A stretch of 64,000 nt of DNA from assembly GCF_003334855.1 (NCBI RefSeq), contig NZ_QOWE01000034.1, positions 30,834 to 94,833 of the forward strand, given 5' to 3'. Below, in pieces: positions 25,393 to 35,285 of this stretch. How positions within the stretch are numbered: position 1 is the first letter of the stretch; each line of letters starts with the position of its first letter. Under the pieces are notes generated by a model that was given only the letters and a program-made list of their open reading frames with translations, did no database searches and had not been told where the DNA came from. The translations under genes were made by a program, and so were the position numbers. The DNA is from Larkinella punicea (GTDB taxonomy: Bacteria; Bacteroidota; Bacteroidia; Cytophagales; Spirosomataceae).

Positions 25393-28300
25393 ATGAGAAC
25401 ACTTTTAGGCATACTATTCCTCTGCGTCAGTTGGGTGACCGCGTTCACCCAGGCGGTAAAAAGTTTGCCGTCGGGAAATTCCTTCGAATCGCGGGGGCCG
25501 GTGATGCAGTTTCTGGATCAGATTTCGGTCGATAACGGCCTGTCCCAAAGCGAGGTGTATTGTGTCTTAAAAGACAGTCGCGGCTACGTCTGGTTCGGTA
25601 CGCAGGATGGCTTAAACCGCTACGACGGTTACCAGATCACCCACTACAAGCACAATCCGTTCGATAGCAGCTCAGTTTCACACGACCAGATCATGTCGCT
25701 GTATGAGGACGCCCGCGGAAAAATCTGGGTCGGCACCGTCAACGGCCTGAATCAATACGATCCGGTTACCGGAAAATTCCGGCGGTTTTGGGATTTGCTG
25801 GAACCCAAACAACGTCGCTACGGCCTGACGACCATCAACGCCATCACCGCCGACCGCTTCGGAACCCTGTGGCTGGCCACCAGTTGGGGGCTTAAACGGA
25901 TGGTTTTCAAAAATGCGACGGAATATGAGGTGGTTCAATACACCATCGAAAGCGAGGAAGACCGACGCGCCCAGATGGTCAACGCCCTGCTGGCCGACCG
26001 AAACGGCCTTTTGTGGGTGGGCACAGCGAGCGGTCTGGCGCAGTTGCCCATCACCCCGCCGAAACCGAAGCTACCCCGACCCTTGCCCGTTAAACTCGTG
26101 GCTTGTACGTCCGGACTGCTGTATGAACTCCCGGATGCCTGGGTGAAAACCCTGACGCTGGATGATTTTGGAACGATCTGGGTCGGAACGCCCGGTGGCA
26201 TCGCCCGGATCAATCCGGCCTTGAAGCAATCGGAAATATACCCGGAAATTGGCGAACGAATGGGCGACAGTCCCATCACCTCGATTCACATCGACCGCTA
26301 CAAGGTGCTGTGGATCGGAACCCCCCAGTACGGAATCTACCGCTTTAAAATCGTCAGCGATCAGCACATCCGCTACATCGACAGCATTCAGGAGGATTTA
26401 TTTGGCAAAAAAGGACTGAAAACCGGTGCCATCAATGTGATTTACGAAGGCCCGGCCCCGCTGGAAGACATCGTCTGGATCGGCACGCACGACGCGGGCG
26501 TACAGCTCTACAGCCGGTCTAAAAATAGCTTTCGGCAGTGGCCCACGATCACCAACCGGCAGCAGTCATCGGCGGCCGGGCTGGTGTTTGCCGTCACGAC
26601 GGATCATGCCGGGAAGCTCTGGATCGGCACGCACGAAGGGCTGATTCAGGTGGATCGGCTGACATCGGCTGTTCAGCGGTTTCGGGCCAATCCGGCCGAT
26701 CCGTACGGCCTCGGGAGCGACCGGATTCAGTGTTTGCACGAAGACCGCCGGGAAAATTTGTGGGTCGGCACCACGGAAGGGCTGTATCGGTATGACCGGC
26801 AGAAAAACCGCTTCGAGCGTCGTCTGGCCGGAATGGGAAAGGAGATGAGTTCGCGGAGCAGCGAAAAAGGCGACGGCGTTCTGAGTTTGTACGAAGACAA
26901 GAAAGGCAATCTCTGGGTGGGCGGTTATTCCAGTTTACGGCGGATCGATGCGAAAACCGGGCAGGTGACGACGTATCGCCATGATCCGAAAGACCCGAAC
27001 AGTTTACGGGCACTGATCGTCTATGCGGTTCACGAAGACCGGAACGGAATGATTTGGGTGGGAACGGGGTTCGGGCTGAATAAACTGAATCCGGCAACCG
27101 GAAAAATCACCCATTATCAAAACAACCCAAAAGACCCCAACAGCCTGATTGGCGAACAGGTGCTGGGCTTCCTGCGCGACAGCAAAGACCGGTTCTGGAT
27201 TTGCAGCAACAAAGGGTTCAGTAAAATGGTGTATGGCGAGAAGGGCGAGGAGAAGTTTATTCATTATACCGAACGCAACGGACTGCCGAATGAACTGGTC
27301 TACGGGGCGCTGGAAGACGCCCGGGGGCGCATCTGGATGAGTACGAATCTGGGGCTGTCGTGTTTCGATCCGCAGACTGAGAAGTTTGAAAATTACGATA
27401 TCAACGACGGGCTGACCATCAACGAGTTCAACATGAATGCCTACCACCAGGCCGCAGACGGTGAGCTGTTTTTTGGTGGTATTGGCTCCCTGGTTAGCTT
27501 TCTGCCGACGCGCATGGTGAAAAACCGCCACTTGCCCCGCACGGTGCTGACCTCGTTTCAGAAGTTTGAAAAACCGGTAAATGTCGATAGCGTGCTGGCC
27601 AGGAATGGCAGAATCTTGATCCGGCCGGGCGAGAATTTCTTTTCGTTTTCGTTTGCCGCCCTGGATTATACCAACTCGCACAAGAACCAGTATGCGTATA
27701 TGCTGGAAGGTTTCCACGACGGCTGGATTGAAAGCGGGGTGCGCCGGTATGTGAGTTTTACGAATCTGAAACACGGTGATTATGTGCTGAAAGTACGGGG
27801 TTCCAACAGCGATGGCGTTTGGAGCGATGCGAATATGCTGCGAATTCCGATCACGGTTTTGCCACCTTTCTGGCAAACGTGGTGGTTTCTGGCGATTCTC
27901 GTCACCGTGATTGGTGGAGCGGTCTGGCTGGTGTACAACTACCGGGTGAAAGTGAAAGTGAAACACCTGCTGGAACTGGAGCGGGTGACGCTGGAAGAGA
28001 ACGAGCGCGTGCGGAAAATGGCGGCCCAGGATCTGCACGATGAATTTGGCAACACGATCACCCGGATTTCGATGCTGACCGAGATTATCAAAAGCAAATT
28101 GAATGGCCACGGCGCGGAGATTTCGCCCCTGCTGACCAAAATCAGCGACAACAGCAACCGGCTGTATCAGGGCACCAAGGATTTCATCTGGGCGATCAAC
28201 CCCGAACACGATAATTTTCTGGAAATTGCCATCCGGCTGAAAGATTTCGGCGATGACGTTTTCGACCGAAGCCAGATCACGTTCGAGGCCATTGGCATCA

Positions 28301-28623
28301 CCGACGATCTGCGGAAGGCCATTCTGCCGGTTGGCACGAGCCGCCACCTGATTTTTCTGTTTAAAGAAGCCATGAGCAACACCCTAAAGCATTCCCACGC
28401 CACGGTTTCGCAGATTCACTTTGCGATGCTGAACCGGCGGATCGAAGTGTTGTGGAAAGACAACGGGATCGGTATTCAGGAAAATAACAAGGCCAAAACC
28501 GGCAATGGTTTGTATAACATCCGCAGCCGGGCCGAAAAAATTGGCGGAAAAGTAGATATTCAGTCCGAAATGATGGAAGGAACCACGGTTATCTTCCGAA
28601 TGGACATCCCGCACATTGGGTGA
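25393..28623 (+). CDS. Reg_prop/Y_Y_Y sensor histidine kinase (HisKA_3 type)
   Basis: A 1076-residue protein: signal peptide (1-21), a large periplasmic double beta-propeller of Reg_prop repeats (recurring GxxWVGT/GLNRYD motifs, about 35-740), a Y_Y_Y domain (about 760-820), a transmembrane helix (about 828-848), then a HisKA_3 dimerisation domain with AAQDLHDEFGN (phospho-His882) and an HATPase with FKEAMSNTLKHSHA, DNGIG and GNGLYNIRSRAEKIGG. It senses an extracellular ligand and phosphorylates the LuxR-type regulator encoded next. There is no C-terminal receiver/AraC part as in one-piece hybrid regulators. Confidence 0.95.
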   Translation: MRTLLGILFLCVSWVTAFTQAVKSLPSGNSFESRGPVMQFLDQISVDNGLSQSEVYCVLKDSRGYVWFGTQDGLNRYDGYQITHYKHNPFDSSSVSHDQIMSLYEDARGKIWVGTVNGLNQYDPVTGKFRRFWDLLEPKQRRYGLTTINAITADRFGTLWLATSWGLKRMVFKNATEYEVVQYTIESEEDRRAQMVNALLADRNGLLWVGTASGLAQLPITPPKPKLPRPLPVKLVACTSGLLYELPDAWVKTLTLDDFGTIWVGTPGGIARINPALKQSEIYPEIGERMGDSPITSIHIDRYKVLWIGTPQYGIYRFKIVSDQHIRYIDSIQEDLFGKKGLKTGAINVIYEGPAPLEDIVWIGTHDAGVQLYSRSKNSFRQWPTITNRQQSSAAGLVFAVTTDHAGKLWIGTHEGLIQVDRLTSAVQRFRANPADPYGLGSDRIQCLHEDRRENLWVGTTEGLYRYDRQKNRFERRLAGMGKEMSSRSSEKGDGVLSLYEDKKGNLWVGGYSSLRRIDAKTGQVTTYRHDPKDPNSLRALIVYAVHEDRNGMIWVGTGFGLNKLNPATGKITHYQNNPKDPNSLIGEQVLGFLRDSKDRFWICSNKGFSKMVYGEKGEEKFIHYTERNGLPNELVYGALEDARGRIWMSTNLGLSCFDPQTEKFENYDINDGLTINEFNMNAYHQAADGELFFGGIGSLVSFLPTRMVKNRHLPRTVLTSFQKFEKPVNVDSVLARNGRILIRPGENFFSFSFAALDYTNSHKNQYAYMLEGFHDGWIESGVRRYVSFTNLKHGDYVLKVRGSNSDGVWSDANMLRIPITVLPPFWQTWWFLAILVTVIGGAVWLVYNYRVKVKVKHLLELERVTLEENERVRKMAAQDLHDEFGNTITRISMLTEIIKSKLNGHGAEISPLLTKISDNSNRLYQGTKDFIWAINPEHDNFLEIAIRLKDFGDDVFDRSQITFEAIGITDDLRKAILPVGTSRHLIFLFKEAMSNTLKHSHATVSQIHFAMLNRRIEVLWKDNGIGIQENNKAKTGNGLYNIRSRAEKIGGKVDIQSEMMEGTTVIFRMDIPHIG

Positions 28624-28743
28624 AAGCCCGATCCCCACTTCATCAACTTCCTTTCGTAAAGACAATTGCCCCGTTGGTGTAATAACGGTGGAACATGCCC
28701 TAAAAAAGTAGTTATTTAACCTGCAAACTCTAATGAACACACT

Positions 28744-29394
28744 ATGAATGGAACTCAACTGTTACGCAGTCCGCAAACGATCGGAATTTGCATTGTAGAG
28801 GACGACAATCTAATTCGCGACGGTTTCGCCTTGCTCATCAACAGTACGTACGGTTTTAAGATCATCAATACGTACTACCGTTGCGAGGATGCCTTAAAAA
28901 ACATTCATTCCGACTCGCCGGATGTGGTTTTGATGGACATCGAACTGCCGGGCATGAACGGAATCGAGGGAATTGCGCGAATCAAGAAACTCCGTCCCAA
29001 AACCAACATCATCGTGGTGACGGTCTACGAAAATGATGAGCTGGTATTCAAGGCTTTGTGCGCCGGAGCAGGCGGTTATCTAACCAAAAACATGCAGCCG
29101 ACGCGCCTGCTGGAAGCCATTCGGGACATTCAGGAGGGGGGCGCACCGATGAGCACCAACATTGCGCGGATGGTGGTGGCGTCGTTTCAGAAAAACCGCA
29201 ATTCGCCCCTGACGGCCCGCGAAACCGAGGTGCTGGAATTGCTGTCGAAAGGCAAAAGTTACACCACCATCGCCGAGCAACTGTTTGTTGACAAGGAGAC
29301 CATCCGGACGCACATCAAGAACATTTACTGGAAACTGGAAGTCCATTCCAAAGCCGAAGCCATCGAGAAAGCAATCAAAGAAAGGCTGATTTAG
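28744..29394 (+). CDS. LuxR/NarL-family response regulator
   Basis: A 216-residue protein. The receiver domain has the acidic pocket Glu19-Asp20-Asp21 and phospho-acceptor Asp65 in VVLMDIELPG; the C-terminal LuxR-type helix-turn-helix is LTARETEVLELLSKGKSYTTIAEQL and following, given here in family terms. It is the natural partner of the HisKA_3 kinase 120 nt upstream. The SusC/SusD operon that follows is a likely target by position only. Confidence 0.95.
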   Translation: MNGTQLLRSPQTIGICIVEDDNLIRDGFALLINSTYGFKIINTYYRCEDALKNIHSDSPDVVLMDIELPGMNGIEGIARIKKLRPKTNIIVVTVYENDELVFKALCAGAGGYLTKNMQPTRLLEAIRDIQEGGAPMSTNIARMVVASFQKNRNSPLTARETEVLELLSKGKSYTTIAEQLFVDKETIRTHIKNIYWKLEVHSKAEAIEKAIKERLI

Positions 29395-29442
29395 GCGGTA
29401 AAATCCCCTCTAATGGGGTAGAGTGCCGCCCAGCCGTTGCCG

Positions 29443-29450
29443 TACTTTTG
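29443..29450 (+). promoter_or_regulatory. Promoter of the leader upstream of the second susC
   Basis: TACTTTTG matches TAnnTTTG exactly; no good -33 TTTG is seen. Transcription would start near 29455. Confidence 0.5.
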
Positions 29451-29454
29451 TGAT

Positions 29455-29584
29455 GTTGATGCGTGGGCAGGGCAAAAACCATGTGCGTTTCGACAAAAAA
29501 TGAAGTCAGGTTCCGAGCCTTCTGAACCTACTCTATGAGATGAACGTAAATAGAAAAACCAGTCGATTCGGCTGGTTTTTTTTT
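29455..29584 (+). promoter_or_regulatory. Leader or small RNA with mini-ORF, hairpin and terminator
   Basis: About 130 nt from the candidate promoter to a terminator. It contains a mini-ORF (ATG at 29459, MRGQGKNHVRFDKK, stop 29501-29503), a short hairpin (29508-29513 with 29524-29529) and the terminator stem at 29554-29580. It may be a transcription-attenuation leader of susC or an independent small RNA. Both readings are inference. Confidence 0.4.
29554..29584 (+). terminator. Rho-independent terminator upstream of the second susC
   Basis: Stem 29554-29562 with 29572-29580, 9-nt loop, nine T residues at the end. It is 155 nt after the regulator stop codon and 81 nt before the susC start codon. 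Confidence 0.85.
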
Positions 29585-29665
29585 GTTTAAAAAATCCCCC
29601 TTCCTGCGGGATTTCCAGACTGGTTAGGTTAGTGACCTTTGTGACAGACACTAATCAGCAAACCA

Positions 29666-32600
29666 ATGAAAATACTGCTACGAGGAATCTTATTGATGCT
29701 TTTATGCTATCAGTATGGGCTTTCCCAATCAAAAACCGTGTCCGGAACCATCCGGAGTGCGTCCGACAAATTGCCGATGCCCGGGGTGACCATCGGCATC
29801 AAAGGTACCACCCAGGGTGCCACCAGCGACGGAAGCGGTGCCTTCCGCATCAGCGGTATCCCGGACAATGCCACGCTGGTGTTTTCGTTCATCGGCTACA
29901 AAACCCAGGAAATTGGCGTTGGAAACCGGACGAATTTCGACATTGTGCTGGAAGAAAGTGCGGCCATCCTGAACGAAGTGGTGGTGACGGCGTCGGCCAT
30001 TGAGCGCGAGAAAAAGACGCTGGGCTACGCCGTGACCAATGTGAAAGGGGAGGATCTGGTGCGGGCCAACGAGTCGAACATGCTGCGGTCGTTGCAGGGC
30101 CGGGTGCCGGGGGTTCAGATTTCGAGCGCATCGGGAGCCGCCGGGGGCGCCACACGCGTGGTGATTCGCGGGGCGCAATCCTTCAACGGAAACAACCAGC
30201 CGCTGTATGTCGTCGATGGCATTATCATCAGCAACAACAACACGACCACATCCCTTGGAACCGGTGGTGACCTCAACAATGGCGTGGACATTACCAACCG
30301 CGCAGCCGACATCGACCCCAACAACATCGAGTCGGTTTCGATTCTGAAAGGCCCGGCCGCAGCCGCACTGTACGGATCTCAGGCGGCTTCGGGGGTGATC
30401 ATCATTACCACCAAAAACCGCAGCAAGGCCGTCACCGAAAAGCCCCAGATCAGCCTGAACAGCTCGGTCAATTTTGAAAATCCACTGCGTTTACCCGACT
30501 ACCAGAATACCTTTGCGGCTGGTTTCGACGGGGTTTATGACCTGCTCGATGCCGGAAACGTGAGTTGGGGACCGAAAATTCAGGGTCAGAAAGTGGCCGA
30601 CTGGCGCACCTACGGTTTGTATTCCCTTGGGCAACAGGACAGTCCGGATTCGATTCCGCTGGTGGCCAGGCCCAACAACGTTCGCAATTTCTTCGAGACC
30701 GGGGTGACGCTCAATAACTCGTTTTCGGTGCGGAACAACAACGGAACGTCCAATTACATTCTGACGGTTTCGGATGTCAACACCAAATCCATGATTCCCA
30801 ATACCAATTACCACCGTACGGTGGTGAACGTGGGGGCCGGAACCAAGTTTTTCAACAACAAGGTGTCAACCAATTTGTCGGCGACCTTCACCCGTTCCGG
30901 TGGTGATCGGGGTGTTCAGGGTCAGGGCCGGTCGAATATTCTGCAAACGATTTACAACACGCCCCGCGACATCGAAGTGTCGGACCAGAAGGATTTCAAC
31001 GATCCGCGCTACAACCTTGATGGGTATTATCTGGCCGGTTTCCGGAATAATCCGTACTGGCTTTTGGAGAATAACCTGCTGAAAGACAATGTGAACCGGT
31101 TTTTTGGAAATGCACAAGTTAGCTATGATCCGGTGTCCTGGCTCAATTTTACATACCGGATTGGAACCGATATGTACTCGGATTTGCGGAAGCAGCGGTT
31201 TGCGCAGGGCACCATTGCCACCGTTGGCGGGCGTTACGTGGAAGACAATACCACCTTCCAGAGTCTGCTCTCCGATTTTATCGTTACCGCCAACCGGGAT
31301 CTGAGTCCGAACCTGAATCTGAAAGTAATTCTGGGTCATAACCTGCAGGATCTCAGCATTTCGCGGGGTGTCTACGACGGTCAACCGCTGATTGTTCCGG
31401 GTTTCTACGACCTCAGCAATGCCAGCACCATTGTAACCACCCGAACCGACAACCACACGCGTTTGTACGGGATCTACGGGGATGTACAGCTTGCCTACAA
31501 AGACTACCTGTTTCTGGATGTAACCGGCCGCAATGATTATTCGTCGACCCTGCCGAAGAAAAACCGGTCGTTTTTTTATCCGGGAGCCAGCGTAAGTTTT
31601 ATTCCCACCTCGGCTTTTCTGGATCTAAGAAACAATGCGTTGAGTTACCTGAAAATCCGGGCCAACATGGCGCAGGTGGGGAAGGTGGCCAATGCCTACC
31701 AGATCAATCCGGTGTTTACGCGCACTTCCATTACGGACGGCTTTCTGGCGTTGTATCAGTTTCCGCTCAACGGCATTGCGGGCTTCTCGGTCGGCAACAT
31801 CCGGGGCAATCCGGATTTGCGCTCGGAGCTGACCACCTCCTGGGAGATTGGTACTGAAATACTGTTTTTCAACAACCGGCTGGGCGTCGATTTTACCTAC
31901 TATAACTCCAAAAGCGAGCAGCAGATTGTGAATGTGCCTATTTCGAGTACGTCCGGTTTTCTGGCGCAAACGCTGAACGCCGGGGCCATGACCAACAAGG
32001 GTATCGAGTTGCTGCTGACGGGAACACCCGTGAAATCGACATCCGGGTTTCGCTGGGATGTTTCGCTAAACTTTACCCGCAATCGCAACAAAGTCACCGA
32101 GTTGTATAATCCGCTGGCGCCGGTTGGCCTGGGCGGTTTGTCTTCACCGAGTTTGCAGGCCCGGTTGGGCGAACCGTACGGGGCGTTTTTTGGTAGCAAA
32201 ATGCTGCGTGATCCCGAAGGGCGCGTGGTCGTCAATGCAACCACCGGCCGGCCGCTCGCCGACCCGGTTTTGCAGGTATTGGGGAACATTCAGCCCGATT
32301 TTTCAGCCGGTTTGAGCAATACGGTTTCCTTTAAAGGCCTGTCTTTCAATGTGCTGGTTGATACGCGTCAGGGTGGAAAATTTTACTCCCAAACCGCGAA
32401 CCTCGGTCGGTTTGCCGGTTTTACCAAAGAAACGACCTACAACGACCGCGAACCGTTTGTCTATCCAAACTCGGTGATTCAGAACCAGGACGGCACTTTT
32501 ACGCCCAACACGACCATCAAAACGAACGGAGGGTACGAGTACTGGTCGACGGTGTCGAACTTCGGCGAAAATACGCTGTTTGATGCCTCATTTGTAAAAC

Positions 32601-32833
32601 TGCGCGAAATGAGCCTGAGCTACGCCCTGCCGAAATCGCTGATTGGCAAGACACCGTTCTCTACAATTCAGGTATCGTTGATTGGCCGGAATCTGATGCT
32701 GTGGACCCCCAAATCGCAGCCCAACGTCGATCCGGAAGTGAGTTCGTTCGGCACCGGTAACAGCCAGGGTTACGAATACCTGGCCTATCCGTCGACCCGG
32801 AGCTACGGGGCCAGTCTGAAAATTGTGTTATAA
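29666..32833 (+). CDS. SusC/RagA-family TonB-linked outer membrane transporter
   Basis: A full 1055-residue SusC protein. After the signal peptide (MKILLRGILLMLLCYQYGLSQ, here about 21 residues) comes a carboxypeptidase-regulatory-like domain (about 24-100), the TonB-box/plug region beginning NEVVVTAS with the plug motif VIRGAQSFNGNNQPLYVVDG, and a 22-strand barrel. The SusD_like gene follows after 23 nt. It imports a nutrient across the outer membrane. No glycoside hydrolase is nearby, so the substrate may not be a polysaccharide. Confidence 0.96.
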   Translation: MKILLRGILLMLLCYQYGLSQSKTVSGTIRSASDKLPMPGVTIGIKGTTQGATSDGSGAFRISGIPDNATLVFSFIGYKTQEIGVGNRTNFDIVLEESAAILNEVVVTASAIEREKKTLGYAVTNVKGEDLVRANESNMLRSLQGRVPGVQISSASGAAGGATRVVIRGAQSFNGNNQPLYVVDGIIISNNNTTTSLGTGGDLNNGVDITNRAADIDPNNIESVSILKGPAAAALYGSQAASGVIIITTKNRSKAVTEKPQISLNSSVNFENPLRLPDYQNTFAAGFDGVYDLLDAGNVSWGPKIQGQKVADWRTYGLYSLGQQDSPDSIPLVARPNNVRNFFETGVTLNNSFSVRNNNGTSNYILTVSDVNTKSMIPNTNYHRTVVNVGAGTKFFNNKVSTNLSATFTRSGGDRGVQGQGRSNILQTIYNTPRDIEVSDQKDFNDPRYNLDGYYLAGFRNNPYWLLENNLLKDNVNRFFGNAQVSYDPVSWLNFTYRIGTDMYSDLRKQRFAQGTIATVGGRYVEDNTTFQSLLSDFIVTANRDLSPNLNLKVILGHNLQDLSISRGVYDGQPLIVPGFYDLSNASTIVTTRTDNHTRLYGIYGDVQLAYKDYLFLDVTGRNDYSSTLPKKNRSFFYPGASVSFIPTSAFLDLRNNALSYLKIRANMAQVGKVANAYQINPVFTRTSITDGFLALYQFPLNGIAGFSVGNIRGNPDLRSELTTSWEIGTEILFFNNRLGVDFTYYNSKSEQQIVNVPISSTSGFLAQTLNAGAMTNKGIELLLTGTPVKSTSGFRWDVSLNFTRNRNKVTELYNPLAPVGLGGLSSPSLQARLGEPYGAFFGSKMLRDPEGRVVVNATTGRPLADPVLQVLGNIQPDFSAGLSNTVSFKGLSFNVLVDTRQGGKFYSQTANLGRFAGFTKETTYNDREPFVYPNSVIQNQDGTFTPNTTIKTNGGYEYWSTVSNFGENTLFDASFVKLREMSLSYALPKSLIGKTPFSTIQVSLIGRNLMLWTPKSQPNVDPEVSSFGTGNSQGYEYLAYPSTRSYGASLKIVL

Positions 32834-32856
32834 CCGATTCCTGATTTTTCAATTCT

Positions 32857-34398
32857 ATGAAACGGATCCTCTTAAAAGCGGTTTTGCTGTCCCTGTTTGT
32901 CGGACTGAACACCGCCTGTGAAAAAGATTATTTAGACATCAATACCGACCCCAACAACCCCTCCGAAGCGGACATCAACCTGACGTTACCGGCGGGACAG
33001 GCACAGGTGGCCTTTATCGTGGGCGGGCAACTCAACATCCTCGGCGGTATTCTGTCGCAATACTGGTCGATCCCGAGAGGGGGAAATCAGTTTCGAACCT
33101 GGGATCAGTACAACATCACCTCCTCGACGCTCGACGGGCAGGGCGGGCAGTTTGCCAATTTCTATGCGGGGGCTTTGCAGGATTTTCAATACGTCATCAA
33201 CCAGGGAAGCCAGCAGAATGAGTGGCGCATGGTGGGCATTTCCAAAATCATGAAGGCCTACGGTTTCGGCGTATTGACGGATTTGTACGGGGACATTCCG
33301 TTTTCGGAAGCCCTCGATGCCGACAAAACCATCATTCCCAAATACGACGCTCAGAAGGATATTTACGCCGGTTTACAGGCCTTGCTGGATGAGGCCAAAA
33401 CCGACATTGCGAAGCGGCAGGGGCGTTTTCCGGGAACATCGGACATGCTGTACCAAGCCGGGAACGAAGCCGGGATGGACCGGTGGATTCGGCTGGCCAA
33501 CACGCTGAAACTGAAGTTTTACCTGCGGATGAGTCAGGTAGACCCGACGGCGGCCCGAACCGGCGTTCAGGCTCTGTATGCTGCCAGCGGAACGGCTTTT
33601 ATGCGAACCGGTGAAAGCCTGCAACTCGTAAACGGAACCGTGACGAATTCGGAAAATCCGTTTTGGCAGGCCAATTTCCGTTCGCCCAACAACCTGACGG
33701 CCAGCACGACCATAGGCAACCTGATGCAGCCGAACAACGACCCCCGGATTCCGGTCTTTTTTCTGGATGCCGATTTGCGGACGCCCGAAATGGAGTACGT
33801 GTTTACGCCCAACGGCACGACCTCGACCAACACGGCGGTCCTCAGTTCGTATCCGGGTAAGTACTTTATCGGACAACGGTTTGCCAACGGAGCCATCAAC
33901 GGGACCGCAGCTACGAGCGGAGTGACGACGTCGGACGACAATGCAGCCAAGGCGCGCCCGGTGGTGTTTTTGGCCTACGAAGAAAGCCTGCTGCTGCGGG
34001 CCGAAGCCATTGCCAGAGGCTGGGCCGGAACCACCGCCGATGATCCGGCCAAACTCTACAACGAAGCCATTACCGCGTCGATGACCCGGTTTGGGGTTCA
34101 ACCCGGTGATTACCTGACCAAACCGGGTGTCGATTACACCAAACAAACCGATAAAATCAAGGCGATCATTACCCAAAAATATTTGGCTTTGTACGGTTTG
34201 AATGGGGTAGAAGCCTGGGTGGAACAACGCCGGACCGGTTTTCCGGCACCGACCCTGCCGGTGGTGAACCTGACCGGCAACAAATTCATGAAAAGACTGC
34301 CGTATGTCGATTCGGAACTCCAGCGAAATCCGAGTATTGCGACTACCGGTATTGCGCCCGGCGACGTGCTTACCCCCGTTTGGTGGGATGTCGATTGA
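32857..34398 (+). CDS. SusD-like_2 family outer membrane lipoprotein
   Basis: A 513-residue protein with lipobox NTAC (Cys21) and the SusD-like_2 start CEKDYLDINTDPNNPSEAD. Later features include GVLTDLYGDIPFSEALD and the C-terminal LYGLNGVEAWVEQRRTGFP. This subfamily binds nutrients over a SusC barrel and is often tied to peptides or other non-glycan substrates; that tie is general knowledge, not visible here. Last gene of the operon, with a terminator 47 nt after the stop. Confidence 0.95.
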   Translation: MKRILLKAVLLSLFVGLNTACEKDYLDINTDPNNPSEADINLTLPAGQAQVAFIVGGQLNILGGILSQYWSIPRGGNQFRTWDQYNITSSTLDGQGGQFANFYAGALQDFQYVINQGSQQNEWRMVGISKIMKAYGFGVLTDLYGDIPFSEALDADKTIIPKYDAQKDIYAGLQALLDEAKTDIAKRQGRFPGTSDMLYQAGNEAGMDRWIRLANTLKLKFYLRMSQVDPTAARTGVQALYAASGTAFMRTGESLQLVNGTVTNSENPFWQANFRSPNNLTASTTIGNLMQPNNDPRIPVFFLDADLRTPEMEYVFTPNGTTSTNTAVLSSYPGKYFIGQRFANGAINGTAATSGVTTSDDNAAKARPVVFLAYEESLLLRAEAIARGWAGTTADDPAKLYNEAITASMTRFGVQPGDYLTKPGVDYTKQTDKIKAIITQKYLALYGLNGVEAWVEQRRTGFPAPTLPVVNLTGNKFMKRLPYVDSELQRNPSIATTGIAPGDVLTPVWWDVD

Positions 34399-34444
34399 GC
34401 CAGATTTATATTTACAGTGTATAGGGAACGATAATTTTGCGATC

Positions 34445-34472
34445 AAAAACCAGCCCAATCGGCTGGTTTTTT
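34445..34472 (+). terminator. Terminator of the second susCD operon
   Basis: A perfect 11-bp stem (34445-34455 with 34461-34471), 5-nt loop, T run. Its outer stem (AAAAACCAG/CTGGTTTTT) is the same as that of the terminator before the operon. A TAATTTTG element at 34432-34439 lies just before it. Confidence 0.9.
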
Positions 34473-34626
34473 CTTTATCCGTTCTTTCGACCACTCATCA
34501 CACTTCTGGCGCATCCCCCTAAAATCACCTCATTTGCGGTACGTGGAGCAGGTACAATTCGGGTACTTTTAGCCCATTGAAAGTTTGCCGAAAATGAATC
34601 ATTGGTCACTAAAAACAACAAATACT

Positions 34627-35076
34627 ATGAATCGTATCCTGAAAGCAGCCGCCTTACTTCTCTTTCTGAGTCCCCCGGTTTTGGCCGGAACCGTGTCGCC
34701 AACACCGATTCCCGGCGACGACAAAGAAACCGGGTCGGTCTCGGCTGCGCCGAACGTAACCCGGACCAAATCCATGGGGGTTGCCATTTACCGGTCCATC
34801 AATACCGCCAAGATGAACCTGATGATCGAAAACTACATTGAAGTTCCGATTCAGGTTACGTTGATGAATGAGAACAAAGAAGTGCTTCACGCCGAAAAAG
34901 TGGGGAAACGGCTGAAAAAATACTGGCGGAAATTTGATATGGAAACGATGAAAGACGGGTTGTATACCTTCGAAGTGAGTGATGGATTCACCAAAATCAC
35001 GAAGGCTTTCCGGCTCGAAACGCAAAAAGTGGAGGTAAAGCAACCCGCCCGGTTTGTGTCCCTGCTGAATGAATGA
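34627..35076 (+). CDS. Small secreted protein, Ig-like, function unknown
   Basis: From the Met at 34627 the product has 149 residues with a signal peptide (MNRILKAAALLLFLSPPVLA). The mature part looks like one beta-sandwich domain (IQVTLMNENKEVLHAEKVGK, DGLYTFEVSDGFTKITKAFRLE), similar in pattern to small periplasmic Ig-like or sorting-type domains of Bacteroidetes. No catalytic motif. Monocistronic. Unknown role. Confidence 0.78.
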   Translation: MNRILKAAALLLFLSPPVLAGTVSPTPIPGDDKETGSVSAAPNVTRTKSMGVAIYRSINTAKMNLMIENYIEVPIQVTLMNENKEVLHAEKVGKRLKKYWRKFDMETMKDGLYTFEVSDGFTKITKAFRLETQKVEVKQPARFVSLLNE

Positions 35077-35180
35077 CCGGTTTTTCCGGCCTGATCAATC
35101 CCTCGCTGACGAAGGTAACGTGCGTAAAAGAAGGCCGCTCTTTTACGTCGTTCTTCGCTGCGGGGGATTTTTTAATTAAA

Positions 35181-35280
35181 GAGTTATTTCGCGGAGGTAA
35201 GCAGAGTTAAAAAGAGTTAAGCGGAGAAAAAACGCTGCTAAACTCATCTACGCTCTGCTAAACTCTGCGAAACAACTTTT
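35181..35280. repeat. Imperfect long inverted repeat
   Basis: Arms about 35181-35208 and 35253-35280 (sequences of the type TTTCGCRGAG...AGCAGAG) are imperfect reverse complements; the A/G-rich spacer holds further copies of the GAGTTAA motif. It fills the gap between two converging genes. Confidence 0.65.
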
Positions 35281-35285
35281 TTTCT

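Noticed and set aside
34432..34439. Promoter TAATTTTG after the second susD
   Set aside because: The matching octamer is followed at once by a terminator, so a productive transcript is unlikely; probably chance in AT-rich DNA.
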